DNA of 21,436 bases from an uncultured Bacilli bacterium (lineage in GTDB: Bacteria; Bacillota_I; Bacilli_A; RF39; UBA660): NCBI GenBank assembly GCA_934087515.1, contig CAKOIY010000009.1, forward strand, positions 1 to 21,436. Reading direction: 5' to 3'. Within the stretch, counting starts at the first letter, position 1. Each line of letters opens with the position of its first letter. Shown piece by piece: positions 1 to 6,920 of the stretch. A model generated the notes under the pieces. That model searched no databases. It had not been told where the DNA came from and saw only the letters and a list, made by a program, of their open reading frames with translations. A program made the translations under genes and the position numbers.

Positions 1-1
1 G

Positions 2-1168
2 GATCCTAATACTGGTGAGGTGCTTGCTATGAGCTCTAGACCAGATTTTGATCCTAATAATTATAAAAAATATAGTAATGAAACATTAAATAGAAATCTT
101 CCTATTTGGATGACTTATGAACCAGGTTCTACTTTTAAGATAATTACTACTGCGGCAGCAGTTGAGGAAAAGGTAGTTAATTTAGAAAAAGATACTTTTT
201 ATGATACTGGTTCTGTAACGGTAAGTGGTTCTAAACTTAGGTGTTGGAAGGCTGGTGGTCATGGACATCAAACGATGTTACAGGTTTTTGAAAATTCTTG
301 TAATCCTGGATTTGTAAAGATGGGATTTTTACTTGGAAAAGATAGGTTATTTAATTATTTAAAGCTGTTTGGATTTGGACAAAAAACTGATATAGATTTA
401 AGTGGTGAAGGAAAGGGAATTATTTTTGATGTTAGTGATGTAAATGATTTGGAGCTTGCTACTACTGCTTTTGGACAAGGTGTTAGTGTTACTCCTATCC
501 AACAAGTAACTGCCGTATCTTCTATAGTTAATGGAGGTAATTTATATAAGCCTTATATTATGAAAAGCATTTTAGATAGTAAGACTAATAATATTTATTT
601 AGAACATGAGAAAGAGTTTGTTAAAAAAACGATTAGTAAATCTACTTCTGAAACTTTAAAGATGGCTCTTGAGAGTGTGGTTGCCAGTGGAGGAGGTAAG
701 GTAACTTATATAGATGGTTATCGTGTGGGAGGAAAAACTGGAACTGCTCAGAAGGTAGAAAATGGTAGGTATTTAGAGAATAATTATATTATGAGTTTTA
801 TGGCTATGCTTCCTAGTAATGATCCAAAGATTGTTTTGTATTTGGCTATAGACAATCCAAAAAAGACTGCTCTTCTTAGTAGTTATACAACAACTCCGTT
901 TGTTAGAAAAATTCTTCTTGATATTATAAATATAATGAATATTCCAAAACAATCTAATCAAAAAGAAAAGGATTATGAATGGATGGATAAGAAGTATTAT
1001 AAAGTTCCGAATGTTGTGGGTATGACTAAGAAAGAAGCTAAGAATACTTTGATTGATTTTGAGCCTTATTTTGTCGGGGATGGTGATGTTGTTGTGGAAC
1101 AAAGCCCAAAGGCTGGTAGTAGATATTATGAAACAGGAACTATTAAGTTATTATTGGGCAATAGATAA
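2..1168 (+). CDS. Penicillin-binding protein transpeptidase (FtsI/SpoVD type), 5'-truncated by the window edge
   Basis: This is the C-terminal part of a class B penicillin-binding protein that crosslinks peptidoglycan stem peptides at the outer face of the membrane. The reading frame is open from base 2, where it reads DPNTGEVLAMSSRPDFDPNN, a typical stretch before the active site, so the gene starts outside the window and the GTG at 20 is not a real start. The catalytic SxxK motif is STFK, with the serine codon at 128. The SxN motif is SCN at about 296, and KTGT is at 734. A single C-terminal PASTA domain follows from about base 1005 (VPNVVGMTKKEAKNTL). One PASTA domain and a position directly before mraY fit the dcw-cluster FtsI/PbpB/SpoVD group; I cannot separate division from sporulation roles. 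The stop is TAA, and no clear terminator precedes mraY. Confidence 0.93.
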   Translation, partial: DPNTGEVLAMSSRPDFDPNNYKKYSNETLNRNLPIWMTYEPGSTFKIITTAAAVEEKVVNLEKDTFYDTGSVTVSGSKLRCWKAGGHGHQTMLQVFENSCNPGFVKMGFLLGKDRLFNYLKLFGFGQKTDIDLSGEGKGIIFDVSDVNDLELATTAFGQGVSVTPIQQVTAVSSIVNGGNLYKPYIMKSILDSKTNNIYLEHEKEFVKKTISKSTSETLKMALESVVASGGGKVTYIDGYRVGGKTGTAQKVENGRYLENNYIMSFMAMLPSNDPKIVLYLAIDNPKKTALLSSYTTTPFVRKILLDIINIMNIPKQSNQKEKDYEWMDKKYYKVPNVVGMTKKEAKNTLIDFEPYFVGDGDVVVEQSPKAGSRYYETGTIKLLLGNR

Positions 1169-1222
1169 TGTAAAGTGTTTGTAAAGTAAGTGAAATGTCT
1201 ATACCAAAAAAAATAATTGTAG

Positions 1223-1228
1223 TATAAT
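1223..1228 (+). promoter_or_regulatory. Possible -10 box upstream of mraY
   Basis: An exact TATAAT lies 25 bases before the mraY start codon, in the 85-base gap after the transpeptidase gene. No convincing -35 hexamer sits 16-18 bases upstream, and there is no TGn extension, so this may be only an internal promoter or chance in AT-rich DNA. Confidence 0.3.
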
Positions 1229-1253
1229 TGAAAAGAGGATTGAGGTGTAATTT

Positions 1254-2234
1254 ATGTTAGTACTAACAAAATCAATTTTATCAGTTATGATAGGTTTTAT
1301 TGCTGCAGTAGTAATAGGACTGATATTGATACCAATTTTAAAAAGAATTAATTTTGGTCAAAGAATAAGCGAATATGTTGGAGAATCACATAGAAAAAAG
1401 GAAGGCACTCCAACAATGGGGGGAATAATATTTATTATTCCAACAATACTAGCTATATTATTTTTTGTCTTGGATGGACGAATTCAGATGACTTATAATT
1501 TGTTAATTATAATGGTTGTTTTTGTTTTATATGCTTTTATTGGCTTTTTGGATGATTTTTTATCATTAAAAAAAGGCAAAAATGAGGGTCTTACTGTAAT
1601 TCAAAAGTTTACTGCTCAAATAATAGTAGCAATTATATTTTTTGCTATATATATGAAGTATAATGGTAATACTTATTTTACAATTAGTACTTTAGGTATT
1701 AATTTTGACTTAGGCTGGTTTTATGGAATATTTATATTATTATTATTGGTAGGATTTTCTAATGCTGTTAATTTAACAGATGGATTAGATGGTCTTGCCG
1801 GAGGACTTAGTGCTATAGCATTTGTTGCTTTTGCTCTTATTTCTCTTTTCATTGGTAAGGAGGATGTGGGAATTTTCTGTTTTGTTCTTACTGGGGCGAT
1901 AGCAGGTTTTCTTATGTTTAATGCTTATCCCGCCAGGGTATTTATGGGAGATACGGGGTCTCTTGCTTTAGGAGCTGTTCTTGCAACTGTTGCTATTTTG
2001 ACACGTAGAGAAATAACATTATTTGTTATAGGACTTGTATTCTGTATTGAGGCTTTAAGTGTTATGATTCAAGTGTTTTGGTATACATTGAAAGAAAAAA
2101 GAGTGTTTTTAATGACACCAATTCACCATCATTTTGAAAGAAAAGGTTATGAAGAACCAGATATAGTAAAGGGATTCTGGCTTGCTGGTATTATATGTGC
2201 AGTGCTTGGAATATTCTTTGCTGTTTGGATATAG
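1254..2234 (+). CDS. mraY: Phospho-N-acetylmuramoyl-pentapeptide-transferase MraY
   Basis: MraY transfers phospho-MurNAc-pentapeptide from the UDP precursor to undecaprenyl phosphate, making lipid I at the cytoplasmic face of the membrane. The 326-residue protein has the usual family length and about ten hydrophobic segments. Hallmarks are visible in order: KEGTPTMGG at residues 49-57, the aspartate pair in FLDDF (D100, D101), NLTDGLDGLAGG at 173-184 with D176 and D179, MGDTGSLALG near 231-240, and the histidine motif PIHHHFE at 289-295. The ATG is preceded by a GAGG-containing ribosome binding site at about 1235-1246. It follows a class B penicillin-binding protein and precedes a Mur ligase homologue, the order expected in a dcw cluster. 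The gap to the next gene is 14 bases, with a GGAGGA site, so the downstream genes are probably co-transcribed. Confidence 0.97.
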   Translation: MLVLTKSILSVMIGFIAAVVIGLILIPILKRINFGQRISEYVGESHRKKEGTPTMGGIIFIIPTILAILFFVLDGRIQMTYNLLIIMVVFVLYAFIGFLDDFLSLKKGKNEGLTVIQKFTAQIIVAIIFFAIYMKYNGNTYFTISTLGINFDLGWFYGIFILLLLVGFSNAVNLTDGLDGLAGGLSAIAFVAFALISLFIGKEDVGIFCFVLTGAIAGFLMFNAYPARVFMGDTGSLALGAVLATVAILTRREITLFVIGLVFCIEALSVMIQVFWYTLKEKRVFLMTPIHHHFERKGYEEPDIVKGFWLAGIICAVLGIFFAVWI

Positions 2235-2248
2235 AGGAGGAATAAATT

Positions 2249-3637
2249 ATGAATTATGAAGTAAATAAGTATAGTTTAAGTAAACTAAAGGAAATTTTGG
2301 ATATTAAGGAAGTAATTAATGTTAAGGAAGATGAAGAATTTGATTTTTTAAGAATTCTTTCAATGAAACATTATGGTATAGAAGATAGATCTAATAATAT
2401 ACTATTTTTCCCAGTTGTTTTAGATCAAAAAATGGTTGATGATGGTTGGCTTGAAAGAACAACAGATTTAAAAACTCCAATAAATGAGATAATTGGTAAG
2501 TTTAAAGAATATACTTTTGTTATTGAAGAAGATATGAAGGATAAAATAGAATATGAAGATGCTAAATTAATAGTAGTAGATGATATAATGGGTTCTATTG
2601 ATAAACTTTATGATTATCAAATAAAGAATAATAATTTTGAGGTAGTAACAGCGACAGGAAGTGCTGGAAAAACTACTACAATTGGTTTGGTTGAAAAGGT
2701 TTTAGCTAATAAGTATAAAGTTTTAAGGATTTATAGTGATAGAATAACTCCAATTTTGTTAAAGGCTTATGTAATAAATTTACTTAATGAAACTCATGAT
2801 ATTGTTACTTTAGAAATGGGAATTTTTTACAAGGATCATGTTAAGGCTTTGGCAGAAATGATGAAGCCTGATGTTTCTGCGATGATTAATATAGGTAATG
2901 CTCATTTAGGTGAAGGTGGTTTAAATACTATTGATGATACATGTAAGAATAAGGCTTATGTGTTAAAAAATGCTGTTATGGGTTATATAAATAGAGATAA
3001 TGAGTATTTAAATAATTTGAGTTTAAAAGATGGAAAATTATATTATAAAGATGAAGAATTATTTGAAACTAATTTGAAAGAATTAAAATCTTTATATCCA
3101 AGTAAAGTGGAAAGAGATAATAAAGGAATATTTATAAATGGTAAGAGAATATTTGTTCCTATTATGACAGAACTTTCTATTATTCAATATTTAATTGTAT
3201 ATAATATTGGTATGTATTATGGTGTTGATGAAGATAAGATAATTAAATCACTTAATGATTTTAAACCTGTGGAAAATAGATTACAAAGAGTAAATTTATT
3301 TGGTAAAAATGTAATTTTTGATGGAGATAGTAGTTTTAAAGAAAGAATTCATCAATTATCTCTTCATTTATATGACAAATGTTATTTAGTTATTAGAAAA
3401 TATGGTGATACTACTGATTATGATGATGATTTAGCAGGAATTACTGAGTATTTTGATAAGTTTGATAAAGTATTTATTTTTGAAGGAATAAATTATTTTG
3501 ATGAACTTAAGAAACATCCAAATGTTGTGGTAGTTAATAATCATGATTTTATGAAAGATTTAGATGGAGAAATTTTCTATCATTATCATGAATATTGTTA
3601 TAATTTTGATAAAATTTGTGAAGAAAATTTGGAGTAA
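2249..3637 (+). CDS. Divergent MurF-like Mur ligase family protein
   Basis: This 462-residue protein has the three-part layout of MurF, which adds D-Ala-D-Ala to the UDP-MurNAc-tripeptide in the cytoplasm using ATP. The central domain has a textbook P-loop, TATGSAGKTTT at residues 134-144, followed by LEMG near 188 and INIGNAHL at 213-220, matching the MurF 'ELG' and 'NxxxAHL' positions. Substrate-facing motifs differ: the conserved asparagine-rich segment after the P-loop reads YSDRITPILLKAY, the G-E after ELG is replaced by FYKDH, and the C-terminal DDSYNANP block is replaced by FDGDSSFKERI (357-367). The carbamylated-lysine region may be K233 or K235. Position after mraY supports a MurF-type role. 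It could be the only MurF here with drifted specificity, or a paralogue with another substrate. The ribosome binding site GAGGAGG is well placed. Confidence 0.8.
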   Translation: MNYEVNKYSLSKLKEILDIKEVINVKEDEEFDFLRILSMKHYGIEDRSNNILFFPVVLDQKMVDDGWLERTTDLKTPINEIIGKFKEYTFVIEEDMKDKIEYEDAKLIVVDDIMGSIDKLYDYQIKNNNFEVVTATGSAGKTTTIGLVEKVLANKYKVLRIYSDRITPILLKAYVINLLNETHDIVTLEMGIFYKDHVKALAEMMKPDVSAMINIGNAHLGEGGLNTIDDTCKNKAYVLKNAVMGYINRDNEYLNNLSLKDGKLYYKDEELFETNLKELKSLYPSKVERDNKGIFINGKRIFVPIMTELSIIQYLIVYNIGMYYGVDEDKIIKSLNDFKPVENRLQRVNLFGKNVIFDGDSSFKERIHQLSLHLYDKCYLVIRKYGDTTDYDDDLAGITEYFDKFDKVFIFEGINYFDELKKHPNVVVVNNHDFMKDLDGEIFYHYHEYCYNFDKICEENLE

Positions 3638-3641
3638 TTAG

Positions 3642-4352
3642 ATGAAAAAAAATATTTTGCTTCTTCATGGATGGGATTATGAATCTTATTCTAATATGAC
3701 TAAGGATAAAAATGCTTGGGATTATTGTGATAAATTAATTAATGAATTAGAAAAGAATTATAACGTTTATAGACCAAATTTTCCGGGATTTTGTGGTGAG
3801 AAGGAACCAAATAAAGAATGGGATGTTGAAGATTTTGCGAGTTATATAAATGATTATGTTGTAGACAATAATATTGATGTAGATATAATTTTGGGTTATT
3901 CTTTTGGAGGGGCAGTTGCTGTGCTTTATAAAACTATTTATAAAAGTAAAGCTAAATTGTTTTTGGTTGCTCCTGCTATTATTAGAAATTTTGATAATAG
4001 TAAAAATTTTGTAAAGACTCCAAAGATAATTGATGGATTAAGAAAGTTTTTAAGAAATATGTATGTAATTTATGTAGTGGGTACTCCAGAAATGAAACAT
4101 GGTACTAAGTTTTTAAGGGATACATATCAAATTATAGTAAGACGTGATTTACGTGGCGAACTAAAAAAAATTAGTCCAGAAGATATTACTTTTATTTATG
4201 GAGATAAAGATAAGGCTGTTAATCCAGAAGAAATGAATAGAACATTAAGTGATGATTTAAAAAAGAAAGTAGTTATGGTTAGAAATGCTGATCATGATAC
4301 TATAGTTACTGATTATACAGAAGAAATCATAGATAATTTAAAGAAGATGTGA
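3642..4352 (+). CDS. Alpha/beta hydrolase (RBBP9/esterase-like)
   Basis: A 236-residue cytoplasmic protein of the alpha/beta hydrolase fold; the substrate is unknown. The N-terminus has the strand-plus-oxyanion segment ILLLHGW (residues 5-11). The nucleophile elbow is GYSFGG at 85-90 with S87 as the likely catalytic serine. The acid is probably D188 in IYGDKD, and the general base H218 in NADHDT, so the triad is complete and in the right order. The length suits small serine esterases. No signal peptide or membrane segment is visible. The gene starts 4 bases after the MurF-like stop, with GGAG at about 3631-3634 inside the end of that gene, so the two are surely co-transcribed and possibly translationally coupled. 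Its place directly after a Mur ligase suggests, but does not show, a cell-envelope role. Confidence 0.85.
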   Translation: MKKNILLLHGWDYESYSNMTKDKNAWDYCDKLINELEKNYNVYRPNFPGFCGEKEPNKEWDVEDFASYINDYVVDNNIDVDIILGYSFGGAVAVLYKTIYKSKAKLFLVAPAIIRNFDNSKNFVKTPKIIDGLRKFLRNMYVIYVVGTPEMKHGTKFLRDTYQIIVRRDLRGELKKISPEDITFIYGDKDKAVNPEEMNRTLSDDLKKKVVMVRNADHDTIVTDYTEEIIDNLKKM

Positions 4353-4370
4353 TTTCTTTTTTATGTTTTT
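4340..4370 (+). terminator. Weak putative terminator after the hydrolase gene
   Basis: AAAGAA (4340-4345) can pair with TTCTTT (4354-4359) around the stop codon, followed by a T-rich run. The stem is only six AT-rich pairs, so this is a weak candidate, but a strong promoter follows at 4466 and an end to the upstream transcript is expected here. Confidence 0.3.
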
Positions 4371-4465
4371 ATGCAATTTTGGTTAATATTTGTAGCAAGT
4401 TGTGGTTTAAAATATTGTATTTTTTGAATTGTAATTAGTTTTTTGAAAGTGTTTTAAGGTGTATA

Positions 4466-4493
4466 TTGTAAATTTAATTAGTTGTGATATACT
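4466..4493 (+). promoter_or_regulatory. Sigma-A-type promoter with extended -10, for the DUF4116 gene
   Basis: TTGTAA (4466-4471) and TATACT (4488-4493) are 16 bases apart, and TGA directly before the -10 gives an extended -10. The leader then contains AAAGTT (4503-4508) and AACTTT (4515-4520), a small hairpin before the AAAGGAAG ribosome binding site. Confidence 0.75.
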
Positions 4494-4540
4494 ATAGCTA
4501 GTAAAGTTTTTTTGAACTTTATGAAAGGAAGCGATATTAC

Positions 4541-5665
4541 ATGTATTATATTGATAAAGAACATGCAAAGGGTTATTTAAAAGGATCTATGATGACTCAT
4601 CTTGAAGATGAACTAAAACCGGAAGTAAGAGATGATAAAGAGTTTATAATGTTAGCAGTAAAAGAAGATGGTTATTATGGACTAAGATTAGCTAGTGATA
4701 GGTTAAGAGATGATAAAGATGTGATTATGGAAGCAGTGAAAAGTAATGGTGATGCCATAAAATATGCCAGCAAAAGACTGCAAAATGATAAAGATATTCT
4801 TTTAGCTATGAAGCCGGATTATGATATTAGAATAGTAAATGATGAACTTGATAATCTTGATGAAAAATTAAAAAATGATAAAGATATAATATTAAATCTT
4901 TCAATGAAAAATAGTTCTTTTTTAACACGTGTAAATCCATCAATATTGGCTGATAAACAATTTGTTCTAAAGTTAGTTAAAAATAATGGAAAAAATTTAA
5001 GATATGTTAGTGAGGAGTTAAAAAATGATGAAGAGGTTGTATTAATTGCAGTAAAACAAGATTGGTTAGCACTTAATTATTTAGGGGAAAAACTAAAAAA
5101 TAATAGAGAGTTTGTTTTAGGATTAGTAAAACTGTCTCCTCAGGCATTAGGATATGTTGCTGAATCTTTTAAAGATGACAGGGAGATAGTTACTGAAGCT
5201 ATAAAATATAGCAATGGAGTTGCTTTAAAAGATGCTAGTGAAAGACTAAGAAATGATAAAGAACTAGTATTGGAGGCTATAAAACTTAGTAAAGGATATG
5301 CTTTGGATTTTGCAAGTGAAGAATTAAGAAGTAACAGAGAAGTAGTACTGGCTGCAGTAAAGTTGGATGGTCAATATCTTTATGATGCTAGTGAAGAATT
5401 GCAAGATGATATAGAATTAGTTTTAATTGCTGTAGCTCAAAATGGTGAGAATTTAAAATATGCTAGTGATAGGTTAAGAAATAATAAAAAAGTGGTACTA
5501 ACGGCTATTAAGAATACATATAGTTTTAATCACACTCCTTATTACATGCCAATAGGAATAGATTATATGTCAAAAGAATTAAAAGAAGATCCAGAAATAA
5601 AAAAAGTAATATCAATAAGACGCAAAGAGTTAGAATCAGTGTCAGAAAATTCAAAAAAATGTTAA
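4541..5665 (+). CDS. DUF4116 repeat protein (twelve approx. 25-residue units)
   Basis: This 374-residue protein is almost entirely a tandem repeat of a helical unit with consensus LRNDKEVVLxAVKxNGxxLxYASEE. Units begin near residues 29, 55, 80, 110, 135, 160, 185, 210, 236, 262, 287 and 312, with spacing of 25-26 except one of 30, where the unit around 80-110 is degenerate. The pattern matches DUF4116, a family of unknown function found in bacteria and giant viruses, and should fold as a solenoid suited to protein binding. There is no signal peptide or membrane segment, so it is probably cytoplasmic. It has its own strong promoter, a 5' hairpin and an AAAGGAAG ribosome binding site, and it is not coupled to neighbours. 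The last 50 residues lose the repeat and end in a basic, polar tail with a final Cys. Family assignment is fairly sure; function is not known. Confidence 0.85.
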   Translation: MYYIDKEHAKGYLKGSMMTHLEDELKPEVRDDKEFIMLAVKEDGYYGLRLASDRLRDDKDVIMEAVKSNGDAIKYASKRLQNDKDILLAMKPDYDIRIVNDELDNLDEKLKNDKDIILNLSMKNSSFLTRVNPSILADKQFVLKLVKNNGKNLRYVSEELKNDEEVVLIAVKQDWLALNYLGEKLKNNREFVLGLVKLSPQALGYVAESFKDDREIVTEAIKYSNGVALKDASERLRNDKELVLEAIKLSKGYALDFASEELRSNREVVLAAVKLDGQYLYDASEELQDDIELVLIAVAQNGENLKYASDRLRNNKKVVLTAIKNTYSFNHTPYYMPIGIDYMSKELKEDPEIKKVISIRRKELESVSENSKKC

Positions 5666-5741
5666 ATTAATGTTAGATAGAAAAATTGTTAGAGCTTTGT
5701 TATATAGTTTTGTTTTTGTGTAAATTGTTATTGTTGTTATA

Positions 5742-5770
5742 TTGACAAGCGTTTCATTTAGATTTATAGT
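5742..5770 (+). promoter_or_regulatory. Near-consensus sigma-A promoter for the small protein at 5796
   Basis: A perfect -35 TTGACA (5742-5747) is followed after 17 bases by TATAGT (5765-5770). Transcription should start near 5777, giving a leader of about 20 bases with AAAGGAGG at 5781-5788. This decides the start of the following gene, because the longest ORF would begin at a TTG overlapping this -35 box. Confidence 0.9.
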
Positions 5771-5795
5771 AATATACGCGAAAGGAGGCATTAAC

Positions 5796-6140
5796 ATGGA
5801 TGATTTTGTACAAGAAAGTTTTAGTAAGTTTAATGAAGAAGTAGCAATAGCTTCATTGGATGCTTTAAAAGCTAATGATAAGAATAGTGATTCTCTTTTA
5901 TTAAAACTTGGTAAAATTGCTAATGATTTATATTCTACTTACAGGAATAATAGTATTGATATTGATAAGTGGGATGAATATGAAGAATTATTGCATGGAG
6001 TTTATAGTGAATTGTTATTTAATGGAAATGTTAGTCCAAAAAGTATGGGTGAGATAAAAGTGTATTTGGATCAATTTCTTGTTTCTACAATGCCTAATCA
6101 AAGGGTTAATATGAAAGCTAATTCGGTAAGAAAGAGATAG
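5796..6140 (+). CDS. Hypothetical small acidic helical protein
   Basis: I do not recognise this 114-residue protein. It begins MDDFVQESFSKFNEEVAIAS and looks largely alpha-helical and soluble, acidic over the first two thirds and basic at the end (VRKR). There is no signal peptide, membrane segment, cysteine or obvious catalytic motif. A middle section of Trp, Tyr, Glu and Leu residues (WDEYEELLHGVYSELL, about residues 60-75) looks amphipathic and could mediate oligomerisation or binding. The start at the ATG is set by a perfect AAAGGAGG 7 bases upstream; the 18-codon extension to a TTG at 5742 is rejected because it lies in the promoter. With one of the strongest promoters in the window and its own terminator, it is a monocistronic, probably well expressed gene. 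It could be a regulator or structural partner, but this is unsupported. Confidence 0.8.
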   Translation: MDDFVQESFSKFNEEVAIASLDALKANDKNSDSLLLKLGKIANDLYSTYRNNSIDIDKWDEYEELLHGVYSELLFNGNVSPKSMGEIKVYLDQFLVSTMPNQRVNMKANSVRKR

Positions 6141-6155
6141 TGTTTTATATGTTTT

Positions 6156-6183
6156 AAAGGAGATATGATCTTCTTTTTTTTTT
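6156..6183 (+). terminator. Intrinsic terminator after the 114-residue protein gene
   Basis: AAAGGAGAT (6156-6164) pairs with ATCTTCTTT (6168-6176) with one G-T wobble and a three-base ATG loop. It is followed by an uninterrupted T run to 6183. The GGAG...ATG look of this hairpin mimics a translation start but has no reading frame. Confidence 0.85.
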
Positions 6184-6210
6184 GCAAAATTATTTTTTGT
6201 ATGATAAAAT
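6182..6210 (+). promoter_or_regulatory. Putative promoter of the sortase/flavoprotein operon
   Basis: TTGCAA (6182-6187) and TAAAAT (6205-6210) are 17 bases apart. The -35 overlaps the end of the preceding terminator T run, and a start near 6217 would leave a very short leader before the GGAGG at 6222-6226. Confidence 0.5.
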
Positions 6211-6232
6211 AAAGGCAACTTGGAGGAAAACT

Positions 6233-6910
6233 ATGAAAAAAAGAATAGTTATTGTTTTGTCAGTTGTTTTTTTAATTGTTTCTATATTATGTATAGCTTA
6301 TGTAATGTATAGTTCTAATGCCGATATGAAGATAAATACTGATGATAAGAATATTGTTAATGATTTAATAGATAAGTATAATAATGATGAAATTGTTGGA
6401 GTTTTAGAGATACCTGATGTTTTAAAAACAGTTGTAGTTAAGCATTCTGATAATGATTATTATTTAACTCATAATATAAAGAAACAAAAAAGTGAGTTAG
6501 GTGCAGTATTTATGGATTACAGGGTAAATCCTAATGATAAGAAGGTATTAATTTATGGACATAATTCTACTAGGGGAAATAAGCTTCCTTTTGTGGTGCT
6601 TGATAAGTATGTAAATAAGAGTTTTTATGATAAACATAAAGTTATTTATTTATATACTAAGGACGGAAAGATGACTTTTGATATATTTTCTGCTTACGTA
6701 GAAGTTTCTGATTTTGATTATGTAAATATTGATGATTATAATGGTCTTACTTATTTAGAACATATTAATAAATTAAAAAATAAGTCTAATTATGATACTA
6801 ATATAACTTTGAATAAGAATTCTAAAATAATTATTCTTCAGACATGTAATGTTGAGTCTGGATATGATGGTAGTATGAAAAATACTTTGGTAATGGGAGT
6901 ACTAAGATAG
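6233..6910 (+). CDS. Class B sortase
   Basis: Sortases are membrane-anchored cysteine transpeptidases that cut a C-terminal sorting signal and attach the protein to the cell wall outside the membrane. This 225-residue protein has a Lys-rich N-terminus and one membrane segment at about 4-25, then the class B core: EIVGVLEIP (53-61), YYLTHNI (76-82), SELGAVFMDYR (87-97), LIYGHN with catalytic H110 and LQTC with catalytic C205. The third residue, an arginine about ten positions after the cysteine, is not in its usual place; that segment reads YDGSMKNTLVMGVLR, with K216 or the terminal R225 as possible substitutes. The ATG at 6233 has GGAGG in front; a 17-codon extension reaches a TTG in the upstream terminator and is rejected. 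It leads a probable three-gene unit and may act on the TPKTG protein at 9912. Confidence 0.88.
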   Translation: MKKRIVIVLSVVFLIVSILCIAYVMYSSNADMKINTDDKNIVNDLIDKYNNDEIVGVLEIPDVLKTVVVKHSDNDYYLTHNIKKQKSELGAVFMDYRVNPNDKKVLIYGHNSTRGNKLPFVVLDKYVNKSFYDKHKVIYLYTKDGKMTFDIFSAYVEVSDFDYVNIDDYNGLTYLEHINKLKNKSNYDTNITLNKNSKIIILQTCNVESGYDGSMKNTLVMGVLR

Positions 6911-6920
6911 GAATGGTGAT

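Noticed and set aside
773..1102. Minus-strand open frame under the transpeptidase gene
   Set aside because: It is antisense to a well-conserved PASTA region, has low-complexity Ile/Phe/Asn composition and no ribosome binding site.
4541..5665. Repeats as a possible CRISPR or DNA satellite
   Set aside because: Periodicity exists at protein level (25 residues) with diverged DNA and no spacers; it is a coding repeat.
5742..5795. TTG start giving an 18-residue extension of the small protein
   Set aside because: It overlaps the -35 box and lies before the predicted transcription start; AAAGGAGG supports the ATG at 5796.
6182..6232. TTG start giving a 17-residue extension of the sortase
   Set aside because: It lies in the preceding terminator's T run; the membrane anchor and GGAGG support the ATG at 6233.
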